Shown in pieces: positions 24,670 through 33,473 of a DNA stretch of 64,000 nucleotides; the stretch's first letter is position 1, and each line of letters opens with the position of its first letter. The DNA comes from Christensenella intestinihominis. Lineage in GTDB: Bacteria; Bacillota; Clostridia; Christensenellales; Christensenellaceae. The notes under the pieces were generated by a model, which was not told the DNA's origin, searched no databases, and saw only the letters and a program-made list of their open reading frames with translations. Location of the stretch: contig NZ_MAIQ01000008.1 in NCBI RefSeq assembly GCF_001678845.1, positions 1-64,000 of the forward strand, read 5' to 3'. The translations under genes and the position numbers were made by a program.

Positions 24670-25734
24670 ATGGAAATCAAATTTTTAGAGACAAGCGAGC
24701 TGAAGAAAAAACCTGAGGACGAAAGCAAGCTTGGTTTTGGGACGATTTTTTCGGATTATATGTTTCTTATGAAGTACACCGAGGGGCAGGGCTGGCATGA
24801 TGCGGAAATCAAAAAATACGAGGATTTCAAGGTGTCGCCCGCCGCGACCGTTTTCCATTACGGGCAGGAGGTATTCGAGGGCCTGAAAGCATACCGCCAG
24901 GTAAACGGCGATATCGCGCTTTTCCGTGCGAAGGATAATTTCCGTCGGCTGAATAATTCGGCCAGGCGTCTTGCAATGCCGCAGATCGACGAAGATTTTG
25001 CACATCAGGCGCTGCGCGAGCTTGTAAAAATCGAGCAGGACTGGGTTCCGCATGAAAAGGGAACCTCCCTGTATATCCGCCCGAATTATATGGGCATGGA
25101 CCCGTTTATCGGCGTTTCAGCCGCAAAGGAATATGTGTTTTATATCATGACAGGCCCGGTTGGCGCTTATTACGCGCACGGCCTCGCGCCGGTCAGGATT
25201 TTAATTGAAAAGGAGTATGTACGCGCTGCCAGGGGCGGCATGGGCTTTGCCAAAACGGCGGGCAATTATGCGGCCAGCCTCATTGCGGGGGTGGAAGCGC
25301 ACGAAAAAGGCTGCGACCAGGTGCTGTGGCTGGACGCGGAGGAACGTAAATATGTGGAAGAAGTCGGTTCCATGAACATGATGTTTGTGATCGACGGCAA
25401 ACTGGTAACACCCGATCTCGACGGAAGTATCCTGCCCGGGATCACGCGCTCGAGCGTAATTGCCATCGCGCGCGATATGGGCATCACCGTGGAAGAACGC
25501 AGGATTTCGATCGACGAAGTGATCGAAACGGCGAAATCCGGCGCGATGAGCGAAGCGTTCGGCACGGGAACGGCGGCGGTGGTAAGCCCCGTCGGGGAAT
25601 TTGTATACGGGGAAGAAACAGTCACGGTTTCCGGTGGAAAGATGGGAAAACTCGCCCTCGAGTTTTACGACATCCTGACCGGCATCCAGTATGGGGAAAT
25701 CGAAGACAAGTTCGGGTGGACGGAAAAAATCTAA
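24670..25734 (+). CDS. ilvE: Branched-chain amino acid aminotransferase
   Basis: The 354-residue fold-type IV aminotransferase carries YGQEVFEGLKAYR (about residues 62-74), the PLP lysine in GFAKTAGNYAAS (about 197), and EVGSMNMMFVI plus GSILPGITRSSV, typical of eukaryote-like/BCAT type IlvE. It catalyses the final transamination to leucine, isoleucine and valine, with glutamate. I choose ATG 24670, because the longer frame back to 24148 only overlaps the YigZ gene in another frame. About 30 bases after YigZ, it is likely co-transcribed. Confidence 0.93.
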   Translation: MEIKFLETSELKKKPEDESKLGFGTIFSDYMFLMKYTEGQGWHDAEIKKYEDFKVSPAATVFHYGQEVFEGLKAYRQVNGDIALFRAKDNFRRLNNSARRLAMPQIDEDFAHQALRELVKIEQDWVPHEKGTSLYIRPNYMGMDPFIGVSAAKEYVFYIMTGPVGAYYAHGLAPVRILIEKEYVRAARGGMGFAKTAGNYAASLIAGVEAHEKGCDQVLWLDAEERKYVEEVGSMNMMFVIDGKLVTPDLDGSILPGITRSSVIAIARDMGITVEERRISIDEVIETAKSGAMSEAFGTGTAAVVSPVGEFVYGEETVTVSGGKMGKLALEFYDILTGIQYGEIEDKFGWTEKI

Positions 25735-25763
25735 ATCCCCGTTCATTTTGGAGGTAATTTGGT

Positions 25764-27476
25764 TTGAAGAAAATAGTATCGATTCTACTCGCCGCCATCG
25801 TAGCGGTTACCCTGTGCATTTCCATGAGCGCCACGGCGCTTGCGGAAGGCAGCGTAAAGATTACGGCCAGCGTCAGCCCCAGCTCCCTCACAGGGGCGGG
25901 GACAGTATCCGTCAAGGTGACGGTGCAAAACGACACGGATTCCGAAATCAACGATGTTACGGTCGTTTTCCCGGGGGACGATTCCGAAAATATCGGGAGC
26001 ATTCCGGCCGGGGATTCAAAGACGCGTTCCGACAGCGAGTGGAATGTGTCCGAGGATATGCTGGATACGGAGCTGGCCTTTTCGGCGACCTTTACGGACG
26101 CGAATGGAGACAGCCAGACGGTGAACACAAAAACGCTCACAATCTCGAAAAAAGAATCGACCGTTGCGGCGACCGCGACGGCGAGCGTTACCAAGGATGC
26201 AATCGAAAAAGGTGAAACAGTAAAGTTTACCTTCAAGTTAAAAAACGAAGGCAATGTGACGCTCGAGGATGCGTCGCTCAAAGCGCCGCCCCTCTCCGGC
26301 GGGGACCAGCTCGGGAAAACATTCTCCCTCGCGCCGGGCGAAACCAAAATCATGACGTGGGAAACCGCGCTCAGTGAAAGCGTCGACGTGAAACCCGTAT
26401 TCAGTTATACGGCAAACGGCGATGAGGAAACCGCTAAGGCGGGGACGGTCTCCGTCACGGTTGGCGGGGAAGCGCAGGCAAGCGCGACTCCCGCGGCGGA
26501 TTCGCTCGAGGTCGTCGCGACGGCAAACAATACGCAGGTGAAGGCGGGCGACAAGGTTTCCTTCGAGGTTACGGTGCGCAACCACGGGTCGCAGGACCTT
26601 AAGAACCTGAAAGTAACCGATGCAAACGGCAATAAGGTCACCTTCACGGGCACGCAGCTCAACGCGGGCAGCGCGGCGAAAGGAACGGCGGAGGTTACCG
26701 TACAGGAAACGGCAAGCTTTGTGTTCACCGCAACCGCGGAAGACGCGGACGGAAACAGCGTCAGGGCGGCCTCCGACCCGGTTAGCATCACGGTGGACTC
26801 CGCAGACCTCAGCAATGCCCTCACGATGGACGTTGCGTTCATTCCCGAGGTCAGCAAAGCCGGCCCCGTGGATTTCACGTTTAAGGTAAAGAACAACACC
26901 GGGCAGGAACTTAAGAACGTTGTCATAACGGAAGCGACGCTCGGCGAGATCGCGTCGATTCCCTCGATGACGGGGGCGGAACAGGATATCACGCAGCCGG
27001 TCCAGGTCGACCAGACGACCAGCTTCGTATTTACGATCTCCGGCGAGCTGCCCGACGGCACCCGCCTTGAATCACAGACGCAGCAGCCCGCCACGGTCAC
27101 GGTGAAACAGTCCTTTGGCGGCATGAGCACCATGCTGATCCTGCTCCTGGTCGTAATCATCGCCATTGCGGCGGTTGCAATCGCGCTCGGCGTATTTATC
27201 CATAAAAACAAGAAAGCGGGCTATACCGCGTTTGGCAAACGCAGGGACGGCGGCACGGAGCCGCAGCAGCATCCGCGGCAGGGCGGCGGGAACCGTCCGG
27301 CCGGGCAGGGCGCAGGGCGCCAGCAGCGTCCGCCGCAGGTGAGCCAGCAGCGCCCGCGCAGCCAGATGCCGCGTGAAGAAATCGAGCCGCGTCGGCAGGC
27401 TCCGCGGCAGAGACAGCAAAAGCCCCCGGCGCCGAAAAAGGGCGGCAAGGGCTACAGCGACAGGAATAAGTTCTAA
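25764..27476 (+). CDS. Secreted/membrane-anchored CARDB-like repeat protein with basic tail
   Basis: The 570-residue protein starts at TTG (GAGGTAATTT upstream). It has a signal peptide ending about SATALA-EG (residue 28), then about four CARDB/Ig-like beta-sandwich repeats to about residue 450, recognisable by ITASVSPSSLTGAGTVSVKV, TVQNDTDSEINDVTV and similar. One helix (LILLLVVIIAIAAVAIALGVF, about 457-477) anchors it. After KKNKKAGY, a roughly 85-residue tail rich in Gln, Arg and Pro (QQRPPQVSQQ, QAPRQRQQKPP) is presumably cytosolic and disordered. A cell-surface adhesion or sensing protein is likely. The tail is unusual for this family. Terminator follows. Confidence 0.8.
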   Translation: MKKIVSILLAAIVAVTLCISMSATALAEGSVKITASVSPSSLTGAGTVSVKVTVQNDTDSEINDVTVVFPGDDSENIGSIPAGDSKTRSDSEWNVSEDMLDTELAFSATFTDANGDSQTVNTKTLTISKKESTVAATATASVTKDAIEKGETVKFTFKLKNEGNVTLEDASLKAPPLSGGDQLGKTFSLAPGETKIMTWETALSESVDVKPVFSYTANGDEETAKAGTVSVTVGGEAQASATPAADSLEVVATANNTQVKAGDKVSFEVTVRNHGSQDLKNLKVTDANGNKVTFTGTQLNAGSAAKGTAEVTVQETASFVFTATAEDADGNSVRAASDPVSITVDSADLSNALTMDVAFIPEVSKAGPVDFTFKVKNNTGQELKNVVITEATLGEIASIPSMTGAEQDITQPVQVDQTTSFVFTISGELPDGTRLESQTQQPATVTVKQSFGGMSTMLILLLVVIIAIAAVAIALGVFIHKNKKAGYTAFGKRRDGGTEPQQHPRQGGGNRPAGQGAGRQQRPPQVSQQRPRSQMPREEIEPRRQAPRQRQQKPPAPKKGGKGYSDRNKF

Positions 27477-27482
27477 ACGATA

Positions 27483-27517
27483 GAAAAAGACGCACCCGGC
27501 GCGGTGCGTCTTTTTTG
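27483..27517 (+). terminator. Terminator after CARDB-like gene
   Basis: AAAAAGACGCACC and GGTGCGTCTTTTTT arms, then TTTTTTG. The same hairpin can end the leftward gene at 27556. Confidence 0.85.
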
Positions 27518-27555
27518 TATCGGTAATCCTTCGGCCGGGGCCGCAGGGCGGCATG

Positions 27556-27825
27556 CTATTTACCGTCGGAATCGAGGATTTGTATTTCAAACTTATCGTA
27601 CGGGAACTGGTCCACAAAATCATCCGGCCTGAAGGTTGCCTTGCGGAACAGGCCCAATTGTTTGGTGTGGTTGGTGTGCCACATCGGCACCTCGATATCA
27701 AATTCCTTGGCGAAATGCTCGATGCATTCAAGGATAGCCGCGGACATATCGTGCTTATCGCTTGAAAATGTATCCGCCTTGATTGTTTTACCGTTTTTAT
27801 AGAGCTTTCCCCATAATGTCAGCAT
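27556..27825 (-). CDS. Conserved hypothetical protein
   Basis: The 89-residue protein begins MLTLWGKLYKNGKTIKADTF and has a mid region HTNHTKQLGLFRKATFRPDDF. It looks like a small soluble beta-rich protein with no signal peptide. I do not know its family or function. The start at 27825 has AAAGGACGGG upstream; the longer form from 27888 starts without such a site. It is convergent with the CARDB-like gene and divergent from aconitase. Confidence 0.6.
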   Translation of the reverse strand: MLTLWGKLYKNGKTIKADTFSSDKHDMSAAILECIEHFAKEFDIEVPMWHTNHTKQLGLFRKATFRPDDFVDQFPYDKFEIQILDSDGK

Positions 27826-27965
27826 ATTGTCCCGTCCTTTCCCGTCTTTCGTGCCGTCCCGGCGAAGCCCCTGTCCCTTGCCTTCCAAACGGCCCGGGTG
27901 CCTGCCGGTGCAAACGGCGCCCTTCCATTATATCGGATCGGGCGGCAAAAAGAAAGGCGCGGCAC

Positions 27966-27994
27966 TTGAAAAAACTGCGCCAAACGTATAAAAT
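27966..27994 (+). promoter_or_regulatory. Aconitase promoter
   Basis: TTGAAA at 27966-27971, 17-base spacer, TAAAAT at 27989-27994, 42 bases before the start codon. Confidence 0.7.
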
Positions 27995-28036
27995 AAACAC
28001 CATATCATTAAGTATTCAGTATGGAGGATCAGGAGA

Positions 28037-29974
28037 ATGGGAAAACCACTGGCATATAAGATTTTGAAAAACCATCTCGTTTCGGGGGAAATGGTTCCCG
28101 GAAACGAAATTTCCATCCGCATCGACTACACGCTTACGCAGGATTCCACGGGCACGATGGCCTACCTGCAGTTTGAAGCAATGGGCATCGACCGGGTGAA
28201 GACGAAACGCTCGGTCGCGTATATCGACCACAACACCCTGCAAAGCGGCTTTGAGAACGCGGACGACCACAATTATATCATGAGCGTGGCGAAGAAGCAC
28301 GGCATTTACGCGTCCCGTCCCGGAAACGGCATTTGCCACCAGGTCAACCTGGAACGCTTCGGCGTGCCGGGGGCGACGCTGCTTGGCTCAGACAGCCACA
28401 CGCCGACGGGCGGCGGCATCGGGATGATCGCCATCGGCGCGGGCGGCCTCGACGTTGCGGTCGCCATGGGCGGCGGCGCCTACTACCTGAATTGCCCGAA
28501 ATTCGTTAATGTGGAACTCAAGGGCGAACTTCAGCCCGGCGTATCGGCAAAGGACGTGATCCTTGAAGTGCTGCGCGTCATGAGCGTAAAGGGCGGCGTA
28601 GGCAAAATCATCGAATATACCGGCGAAGGGGTCAAAACCCTTTCCGTTCCGGAGCGCGCAACCATCACCAATATGGGCGCGGAGCTCGGCGCGACCACCT
28701 CCATTTTCCCGAGCGACGAGGTGACGGAGGAATTCCTCGCGGCACAGGGCCGTGAAGCGGATTTCATCCCCCTTGCGGCGGATGCGGACGCGGAATACGA
28801 CGAACATATCGTAATCGACCTGTCGGCGCTTACGCCGATGGCGGCCATGCCGCACAGCCCCGACAACGTAAAGACCATCGATGAAATCGGGAAAATCAAA
28901 GTGGACCAGGTGTGCATCGGAAGCTGCACCAACGCTTCCTACCGCGACCTGATGCGCGTGGCGGCTATCCTGAAAGGCAAAACGGTGAACCCGCATACCA
29001 GCCTCACAATTTCACCCGGCTCCAAGCAGGTCATGAATATGCTTGCGAAAAACGGAGCGCTTGCCGACATGATCGACGCGGGCGCGCGTATCCTTGAATG
29101 CGCGTGCGGGCCGTGCATCGGCATGGGCCAGTCCCCGGCGACGGACGCGGTGTCCGTGCGCACCTTCAACCGTAATTTCTTTGGGCGCAGCGGGACGAAG
29201 AGCGCAAGCGTATACCTCGTCAGCCCCGAAACTGCGGCGGTTACGGCAATTAACGGTTATCTTTCCGACGCGCGCAAGCTTGCGGACCTGTCCATCCTGG
29301 ATGTGGAAATGCCCGCGAAATTTGAAGTGAACGACAATATGATTATCCCGCCCGCAGAGTGCGCCGCGGAGGTAGAGGTCATTCGCGGGCCCAACATCAA
29401 GCCGTTCCCGAAGCACGAGCCCCTCGCGGATGAAATTGAGGCGGAGGTGCTGCTCAAGATGGAAGACAACATCACCACAGACCATATTATGCCTTCCAAC
29501 GCGAAGCTGCTTCCCTACCGCTCCAACATTCCGTATCTCGCGGATTACTGCCTCGCGCCGGTAGACGAAACGTTCCCCGCGCGTGCAAAAGAGGCCGGGA
29601 AATCGATCCTCGTCGCAGGCCAGAATTATGGGCAGGGTTCCTCGCGCGAACATGCCGCGCTTGCGCCGCTGTACCTTGGGGTCAAGGCGGTCATCGCCAA
29701 GAGTTTTGCGCGTATCCATATGGCCAACCTCATCAACAACGGCATTCTTCCGCTGACATTTGCCAATGAAGCGGATTACGACCGGATCGACAAGGGCGAC
29801 GTGCTGAAGCTTACGGATGTGCGCGACAGCGTGGAAGGAAAAGAACGCTTCAATGTGGAGGACGAAACCAAGGGCCTGAGCTTTGAGGTGGTGCTCGACG
29901 CTTCCCCGCGCCTGCGTGACATGCTGCTTGCGGGCGGCCTCCTCAATTATACGAAAAATGCCAGCCAGTCATAA
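28037..29974 (+). CDS. Aconitate hydratase (Clostridial type)
   Basis: The 645-residue protein is a compact aconitase/homoaconitase-type 4Fe-4S hydratase: DSHTPTGGGIGMIAIGAGG (about residues 117-135), the cluster Cys in IGSCTNASYRDL (about 295) and ECACGPCIGMGQSP (about 355-361), and the C-terminal swivel domain with GQNYGQGSSREHAALAP (about 533). It isomerises citrate to isocitrate; short forms in Clostridia belong to the putative aconitase subgroup. Its position alone, between a hypothetical gene and the fatty-acid operon, adds no pathway link. GGAGGATCAGGAG lies upstream. Confidence 0.92.
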   Translation: MGKPLAYKILKNHLVSGEMVPGNEISIRIDYTLTQDSTGTMAYLQFEAMGIDRVKTKRSVAYIDHNTLQSGFENADDHNYIMSVAKKHGIYASRPGNGICHQVNLERFGVPGATLLGSDSHTPTGGGIGMIAIGAGGLDVAVAMGGGAYYLNCPKFVNVELKGELQPGVSAKDVILEVLRVMSVKGGVGKIIEYTGEGVKTLSVPERATITNMGAELGATTSIFPSDEVTEEFLAAQGREADFIPLAADADAEYDEHIVIDLSALTPMAAMPHSPDNVKTIDEIGKIKVDQVCIGSCTNASYRDLMRVAAILKGKTVNPHTSLTISPGSKQVMNMLAKNGALADMIDAGARILECACGPCIGMGQSPATDAVSVRTFNRNFFGRSGTKSASVYLVSPETAAVTAINGYLSDARKLADLSILDVEMPAKFEVNDNMIIPPAECAAEVEVIRGPNIKPFPKHEPLADEIEAEVLLKMEDNITTDHIMPSNAKLLPYRSNIPYLADYCLAPVDETFPARAKEAGKSILVAGQNYGQGSSREHAALAPLYLGVKAVIAKSFARIHMANLINNGILPLTFANEADYDRIDKGDVLKLTDVRDSVEGKERFNVEDETKGLSFEVVLDASPRLRDMLLAGGLLNYTKNASQS

Positions 29975-29982
29975 AAGGGGCG

Positions 29983-30017
29983 AAGGAAGGGGCGCTCTGC
30001 GCTCCCTTCCTTTTTAT
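29983..30017 (+). terminator. Terminator after aconitase
   Basis: AAGGAAGGG and CCCTTCCTT arms around a GC loop, then TTTTT. The fatty-acid operon promoter begins right at its tail. Confidence 0.85.
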
Positions 30018-30045
30018 TGACATTTACTTGAGATTAGAATATCAT
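30017..30045 (+). promoter_or_regulatory. Fatty-acid operon promoter
   Basis: TTGACA at 30017-30022, 17 bases, TATCAT at 30040-30045. I see no FapR palindrome or FabT box close to it by eye; the ATTAG...CTTAAT words near 30033-30058 are too far apart for a FapR site. Confidence 0.7.
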
Positions 30046-30112
30046 TATACTGTCTTAATTTTGCTTACTATATTGCATCAGGGTCAGGCAGCATAGAATA
30101 TCTGGAGGAGTT

Positions 30113-31063
30113 ATGAGTATACACATCATGGGTACGGGCAGCTATCTGCCCGAAAAAGTGATGACCAATGAAGACTTTGAAAAAATCATAGATACGTCGG
30201 ACGAGTGGATCACCAAGCGCACGGGCATCAAGCGTCGGCATTATGTTGAAAACGGCATGTGGAACAAGGACATGTGCGTTATTGCGGCAAACATCGCGAT
30301 GAAAGAGGCGGGAATCACAAAGGACGACCTCGGCGGCATTATCGTCGCGTCCGTCACGAACGAAATGGGCGTTCCGTCCGTTGCCAGCCAAATCCAGCGC
30401 GAGCTTGGAATTCCCGAGGCAATCTGTTTCGACGTCAATTCCGCGTGCACGGGCTTCCTGTTTGCCCTGAAAGCGGCGGAAGGCCTTCTCCGTCCGGGCG
30501 GGAAACCGTTCCTCGTGTGCGGAAGCGAAACGCTGTCCCGTTTTATGAACATGGACGACCGCGCAAGCTGTATCCTTTTTGGGGACGGCGCGGGCGCAGT
30601 CGTTATTGAATACGGCGACAACATGGAATATTTCGAGGTATACTCCAAGCCGGATACGGACGGCCTTATCACGATTAACGGCATGAATACGCTCAAAGAC
30701 GGGGTGGTGCAGCCTTCCTATGCGGGGCTCAAGGGCCGCGAGGTATACGTCTTTGCAACGCGCGAAGCGGAACGTGTCATCCGCGTGGCGCTCGAAAAAA
30801 CCGGCAAACAGCCGGAGGAAATCGATTGGTTCCTGATGCACCAGTCAAATTACCGCATTACAAAAACGATCGCCCAACGGCTCGGTATGCCGATGGATAA
30901 GTTCTATTCCAATATAGACGATACGTCCAACACATCGGCGGCCAGTATTCCGATTGCGCTCGACCAGATGAATCAAAAGGGAATGCTGAAGAAGGGCGAT
31001 AAGCTCGTCATCGCGGGCTTCGGAGGGGGGCTCTCTTCCGGGTGCGCGGTCTATGAATGGTAA
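30113..31063 (+). CDS. fabH: Beta-ketoacyl-ACP synthase III
   Basis: The 316-residue condensing enzyme starts fatty-acid elongation by joining acetyl-CoA (or branched acyl-CoA) to malonyl-ACP. The catalytic Cys is in FDVNSACTGFLFALK (about residue 110), His in LMHQSNYRI (about 243) and Asn in NTSAASIPIA (about 273), giving a complete triad. GGAGGAG precedes the ATG. It opens the operon that ends with accA at 38895. Confidence 0.95.
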   Translation: MSIHIMGTGSYLPEKVMTNEDFEKIIDTSDEWITKRTGIKRRHYVENGMWNKDMCVIAANIAMKEAGITKDDLGGIIVASVTNEMGVPSVASQIQRELGIPEAICFDVNSACTGFLFALKAAEGLLRPGGKPFLVCGSETLSRFMNMDDRASCILFGDGAGAVVIEYGDNMEYFEVYSKPDTDGLITINGMNTLKDGVVQPSYAGLKGREVYVFATREAERVIRVALEKTGKQPEEIDWFLMHQSNYRITKTIAQRLGMPMDKFYSNIDDTSNTSAASIPIALDQMNQKGMLKKGDKLVIAGFGGGLSSGCAVYEW

Positions 31064-31116
31064 CAGCGCGAAAGCGTAACATAAAAATAAATTGTTTTCT
31101 TATGGAGGAAAATGAA

Positions 31117-31335
31117 ATGATCTACGAAAAAATTGCCGAAATTATCAGCGACAAAATGGACATCGACGCAGACGAAATCACAATGGATTCCACGTTCGAG
31201 AGCCTCAAAATTGATTCCCTCGACATGGTGGAAATCGTGATGGACATCGAAGAAGAATTCGACGTTTCCGTTGAGGATGCGGAGAACCTGAAAAGCGTCG
31301 CGGACCTTGTAAAATACATCGAGGACAACAAATAA
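31117..31335 (+). CDS. acpP: Acyl carrier protein
   Basis: A 72-residue acidic ACP with the 4'-phosphopantetheine Ser in KIDSLDMVEIVMDIEEEF (about residue 35). It carries acyl chains between the Fab enzymes. ATG 31117 is preceded by GGAGGAAAATG; a longer in-frame start at 31057 would overlap fabH. A perfect 10-base hairpin lies after it at 31362-31384. In most Clostridia the next gene would be fabK; it is absent here. Confidence 0.95.
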   Translation: MIYEKIAEIISDKMDIDADEITMDSTFESLKIDSLDMVEIVMDIEEEFDVSVEDAENLKSVADLVKYIEDNK

Positions 31336-31361
31336 GAATGAGATAAACGGATGAGGAGGCG

Positions 31362-31384
31362 GACGCAAAATTTGATTTTGCGTC
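31362..31384 (+). other. Intercistronic hairpin, acpP-fabD
   Basis: GACGCAAAAT, TTG loop, ATTTTGCGTC: a perfect 10-base stem with a 3-base loop. There is no T-tract. It may set differential expression of acpP, which is needed in far greater amount than the enzymes downstream. Confidence 0.6.
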
Positions 31385-31413
31385 TGTCTGCTATCTTTTG
31401 GAGGAACGGAATT

Positions 31414-32337
31414 TTGGGTAAATTAGCGGTGCTCTTTGCGGGGCAGGGAGCGCAAAAGACCGGAATGGGTAAAAGCCTGTACGATAACGTAAGCGCGGCG
31501 CGGGATGTTTTTGACCGGGCCGAGGCGGTCTGCCCCGGCATTGCGGAGCTGTGTTTTACGGGCGATCAGGATGAGCTCAACCAAACCATCAACACCCAGC
31601 CTGCCGTATTCACGGTGGATTTTGCCGCATGGGCGGCGCTTGCCGCCGCGGGCGTAAAGCCGGATATGGGCGCGGGTTTTTCCCTCGGGGAATACGCGGC
31701 GGTTGCCGCGGCGGGCGTGCTTTCGTTTGAAGACGCGCTGAGGCTGGTCCTCCTGCGTGCGGAGTGGATGCAGGAAGCGGCGGAAGAGCATAGCGGCGCT
31801 ATGGCGGCTGTGCTTGGGAAAACCGCGGATGAAGTGGAAGCGCTTGCGGCGCAGCTGCGGATCGACGGCGTGCTTCTCCCCGTAAACTATAATTGCCCGG
31901 GCCAGACGGTCGTCGCGGGCGATACGGACCGGATCGAAGCCATGATGGCCTATTGTAAAGAGAATAAAATCAAATGCAGGAAGCTCCCGGTAAACGGGGC
32001 GTTCCATTCGCCGCATATGCGGCAGGCGGCACAGAATATTTACGAAGAGATCAAAGACGCGGATTTTGCCGCCCCGCAGTTTACGCTGTATGCGAACCGG
32101 ACGGGCAGGCCCTACGATCCCGCCGGTATGAAAACCACGATGGCCGAACAAACCGCAAATCCGGTGCTGTTCGAGCAATCTGTCCGTCTTATGCTTGAGG
32201 CGGGCGCGGATACCTTTGTAGAGGTCGGGCCGGGCAAAACCCTTGCGGGCTTTGTATCGCGCATCGGCAAAGAAGCCGCGGTTTATAATATTAATGATTT
32301 TGAATCTTACGAAAAAACAGTGGACGCGTTGAAATGA
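31414..32337 (+). CDS. fabD: Malonyl-CoA:ACP transacylase
   Basis: The 307-residue transacylase loads malonyl groups on ACP. The start I propose is TTG 31414 (GGAGGA eight bases upstream), giving MGKLAVLFAGQGAQKTGMGK, the normal FabD N-terminus; upstream codons to 31351 do not fit the family. The nucleophile elbow is GFSLGEYAAV with Ser90, where most bacterial enzymes have GHSLG. Other catalytic elements, NGAFHSPHM with His near 199, and the Arg in LRAEWMQ, are present. About 190 bases separate it from fabG. Confidence 0.92.
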   Translation: MGKLAVLFAGQGAQKTGMGKSLYDNVSAARDVFDRAEAVCPGIAELCFTGDQDELNQTINTQPAVFTVDFAAWAALAAAGVKPDMGAGFSLGEYAAVAAAGVLSFEDALRLVLLRAEWMQEAAEEHSGAMAAVLGKTADEVEALAAQLRIDGVLLPVNYNCPGQTVVAGDTDRIEAMMAYCKENKIKCRKLPVNGAFHSPHMRQAAQNIYEEIKDADFAAPQFTLYANRTGRPYDPAGMKTTMAEQTANPVLFEQSVRLMLEAGADTFVEVGPGKTLAGFVSRIGKEAAVYNINDFESYEKTVDALK

Positions 32338-32531
32338 CCTAACCGTTTACGGAACGAAAAAATAGAATTACTGAAAAATCATCCTTTTTTAAAGGGTGTC
32401 GTCAGGAATTAATCCATTTCATGAGCGGGAACGCGAAATGAAATAACCTATAGCAGGGGATCGTCGGGAAGGGGGCGCAGCCTCCGTCCCGAAGCACCAT
32501 AAGGTGCGTTATGGAAAGGGAGGATAGAGAC
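32338..32531 (+). other. Structured spacer fabD-fabG
   Basis: This 194-base gap holds several hairpins, including TCGGGAAGGGGG...CCTCCGTCCCGA at about 32461-32493 and GCACC-ATAA-GGTGC at about 32494-32507. No ORF is convincing. It could be an attenuator, a processing site or an inserted palindromic repeat. Confidence 0.4.
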
Positions 32532-33263
32532 ATGAGCACAGCACTCGTTACGGGCGCTTCGCGCGGCATCGGCAGGGAGCTTGCCCTGCGCCTTGCGGAA
32601 GAAGGCTACGACATCGTAGTCAACTACCTGTTTGAGGAAGAAGATTACGCGGGTACGGTTGCCGAAATCGAAAAAAAAGGTGTAAAAGCCGTTGCGGTCA
32701 AAGCCGACGTAAGCAAATTCAGCGAAGTCGAAGCGATGATGAAAAAAACGGTCGAGACGTTCGGAACCATCGACGTACTTGTCAATAACGCGGGAATCAC
32801 GCGCGACGGGCTTCTTGCCCGCATGAAGGAAGAGGATTTTGACGCGGTCATAAACGTCAACCTCAAAAGCGTATTCAACTGCTGCCGTCATGCGGTGCCC
32901 TATATGATGAAGCAAAAGCACGGCAGGATTATCAATATGGCTTCGGTGGTCGGGCTTTGCGGCCAGGGCGGGCAGACGAACTACTCCGCTTCCAAGGCGG
33001 GGATGATCGGCTTCACAAAATCCCTCGCAAAGGAAATCGGCTCGCGCAACATTACGGTCAACGCGGTTGCCCCCGGCTTTGTGGAAACGCCGATGACAGA
33101 CGCGATGCCGGAAAAGGCCCGCAATGAAATCCTCGGCAGCATCCCGCTGCGGCGCGGCGGTACGGTAAACGATATCGCGGATGCGGTGGCGTTCCTTGCG
33201 AGCGATCAGTCGGGGTATATCACGGGGCATGTGTTATCCGTGAACGGCGGCATGTACATGTAA
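32532..33263 (+). CDS. fabG: 3-oxoacyl-ACP reductase
   Basis: A 243-residue SDR reductase that reduces 3-oxoacyl-ACP with NADPH. It has VTGASRGIGRELA (residues 6-18), NNAG near 83, catalytic Ser in NMASVVG and Tyr-x3-Lys in YSASK (about 150-154), plus LSVNGGMYM at the end. The start at 32532 follows GGGAGGA; upstream codons to 32511 lack a site. Position between fabD and fabF confirms the role. Confidence 0.94.
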   Translation: MSTALVTGASRGIGRELALRLAEEGYDIVVNYLFEEEDYAGTVAEIEKKGVKAVAVKADVSKFSEVEAMMKKTVETFGTIDVLVNNAGITRDGLLARMKEEDFDAVINVNLKSVFNCCRHAVPYMMKQKHGRIINMASVVGLCGQGGQTNYSASKAGMIGFTKSLAKEIGSRNITVNAVAPGFVETPMTDAMPEKARNEILGSIPLRRGGTVNDIADAVAFLASDQSGYITGHVLSVNGGMYM

Positions 33264-33473
33264 TTCCGCGCATTCGGCTGCGGCGCATATCGGCGCTTAG
33301 CGGCGACTCGCCTTGTGCGGCGCACGTTTATGTGCGCCTCCGCGTCTCGCTTGCTGCATCGCCAATCTGCATCCGCCCCGAATACGCTCGGTATAAGCAG
33401 GCAGGATGCTTCTTTGAGACGAAAGGGGCAATATAATCCACTGGGAAACAATCGACTTGAAAGGGAACCTTTT
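33264..33473 (+). other. GC-rich spacer fabG-fabF
   Basis: This 210-base gap holds several inverted repeats, such as GGCGCAC-GTTTAT-GTGCGCC at 33319-33338. It does not look like a gene. It may be an inserted palindromic repeat or a regulatory spacer; no second copy was found in the window. Confidence 0.4.

Noticed and set aside
30030-30060. FapR operator at the fatty-acid operon
   Set aside because: ATTAG and CTTAAT half-words are present but too far apart for the 17-base FapR site.
33315-33473. 53-codon extension of fabF
   Set aside because: It lies in the palindromic spacer and does not resemble the condensing-enzyme N-terminus.
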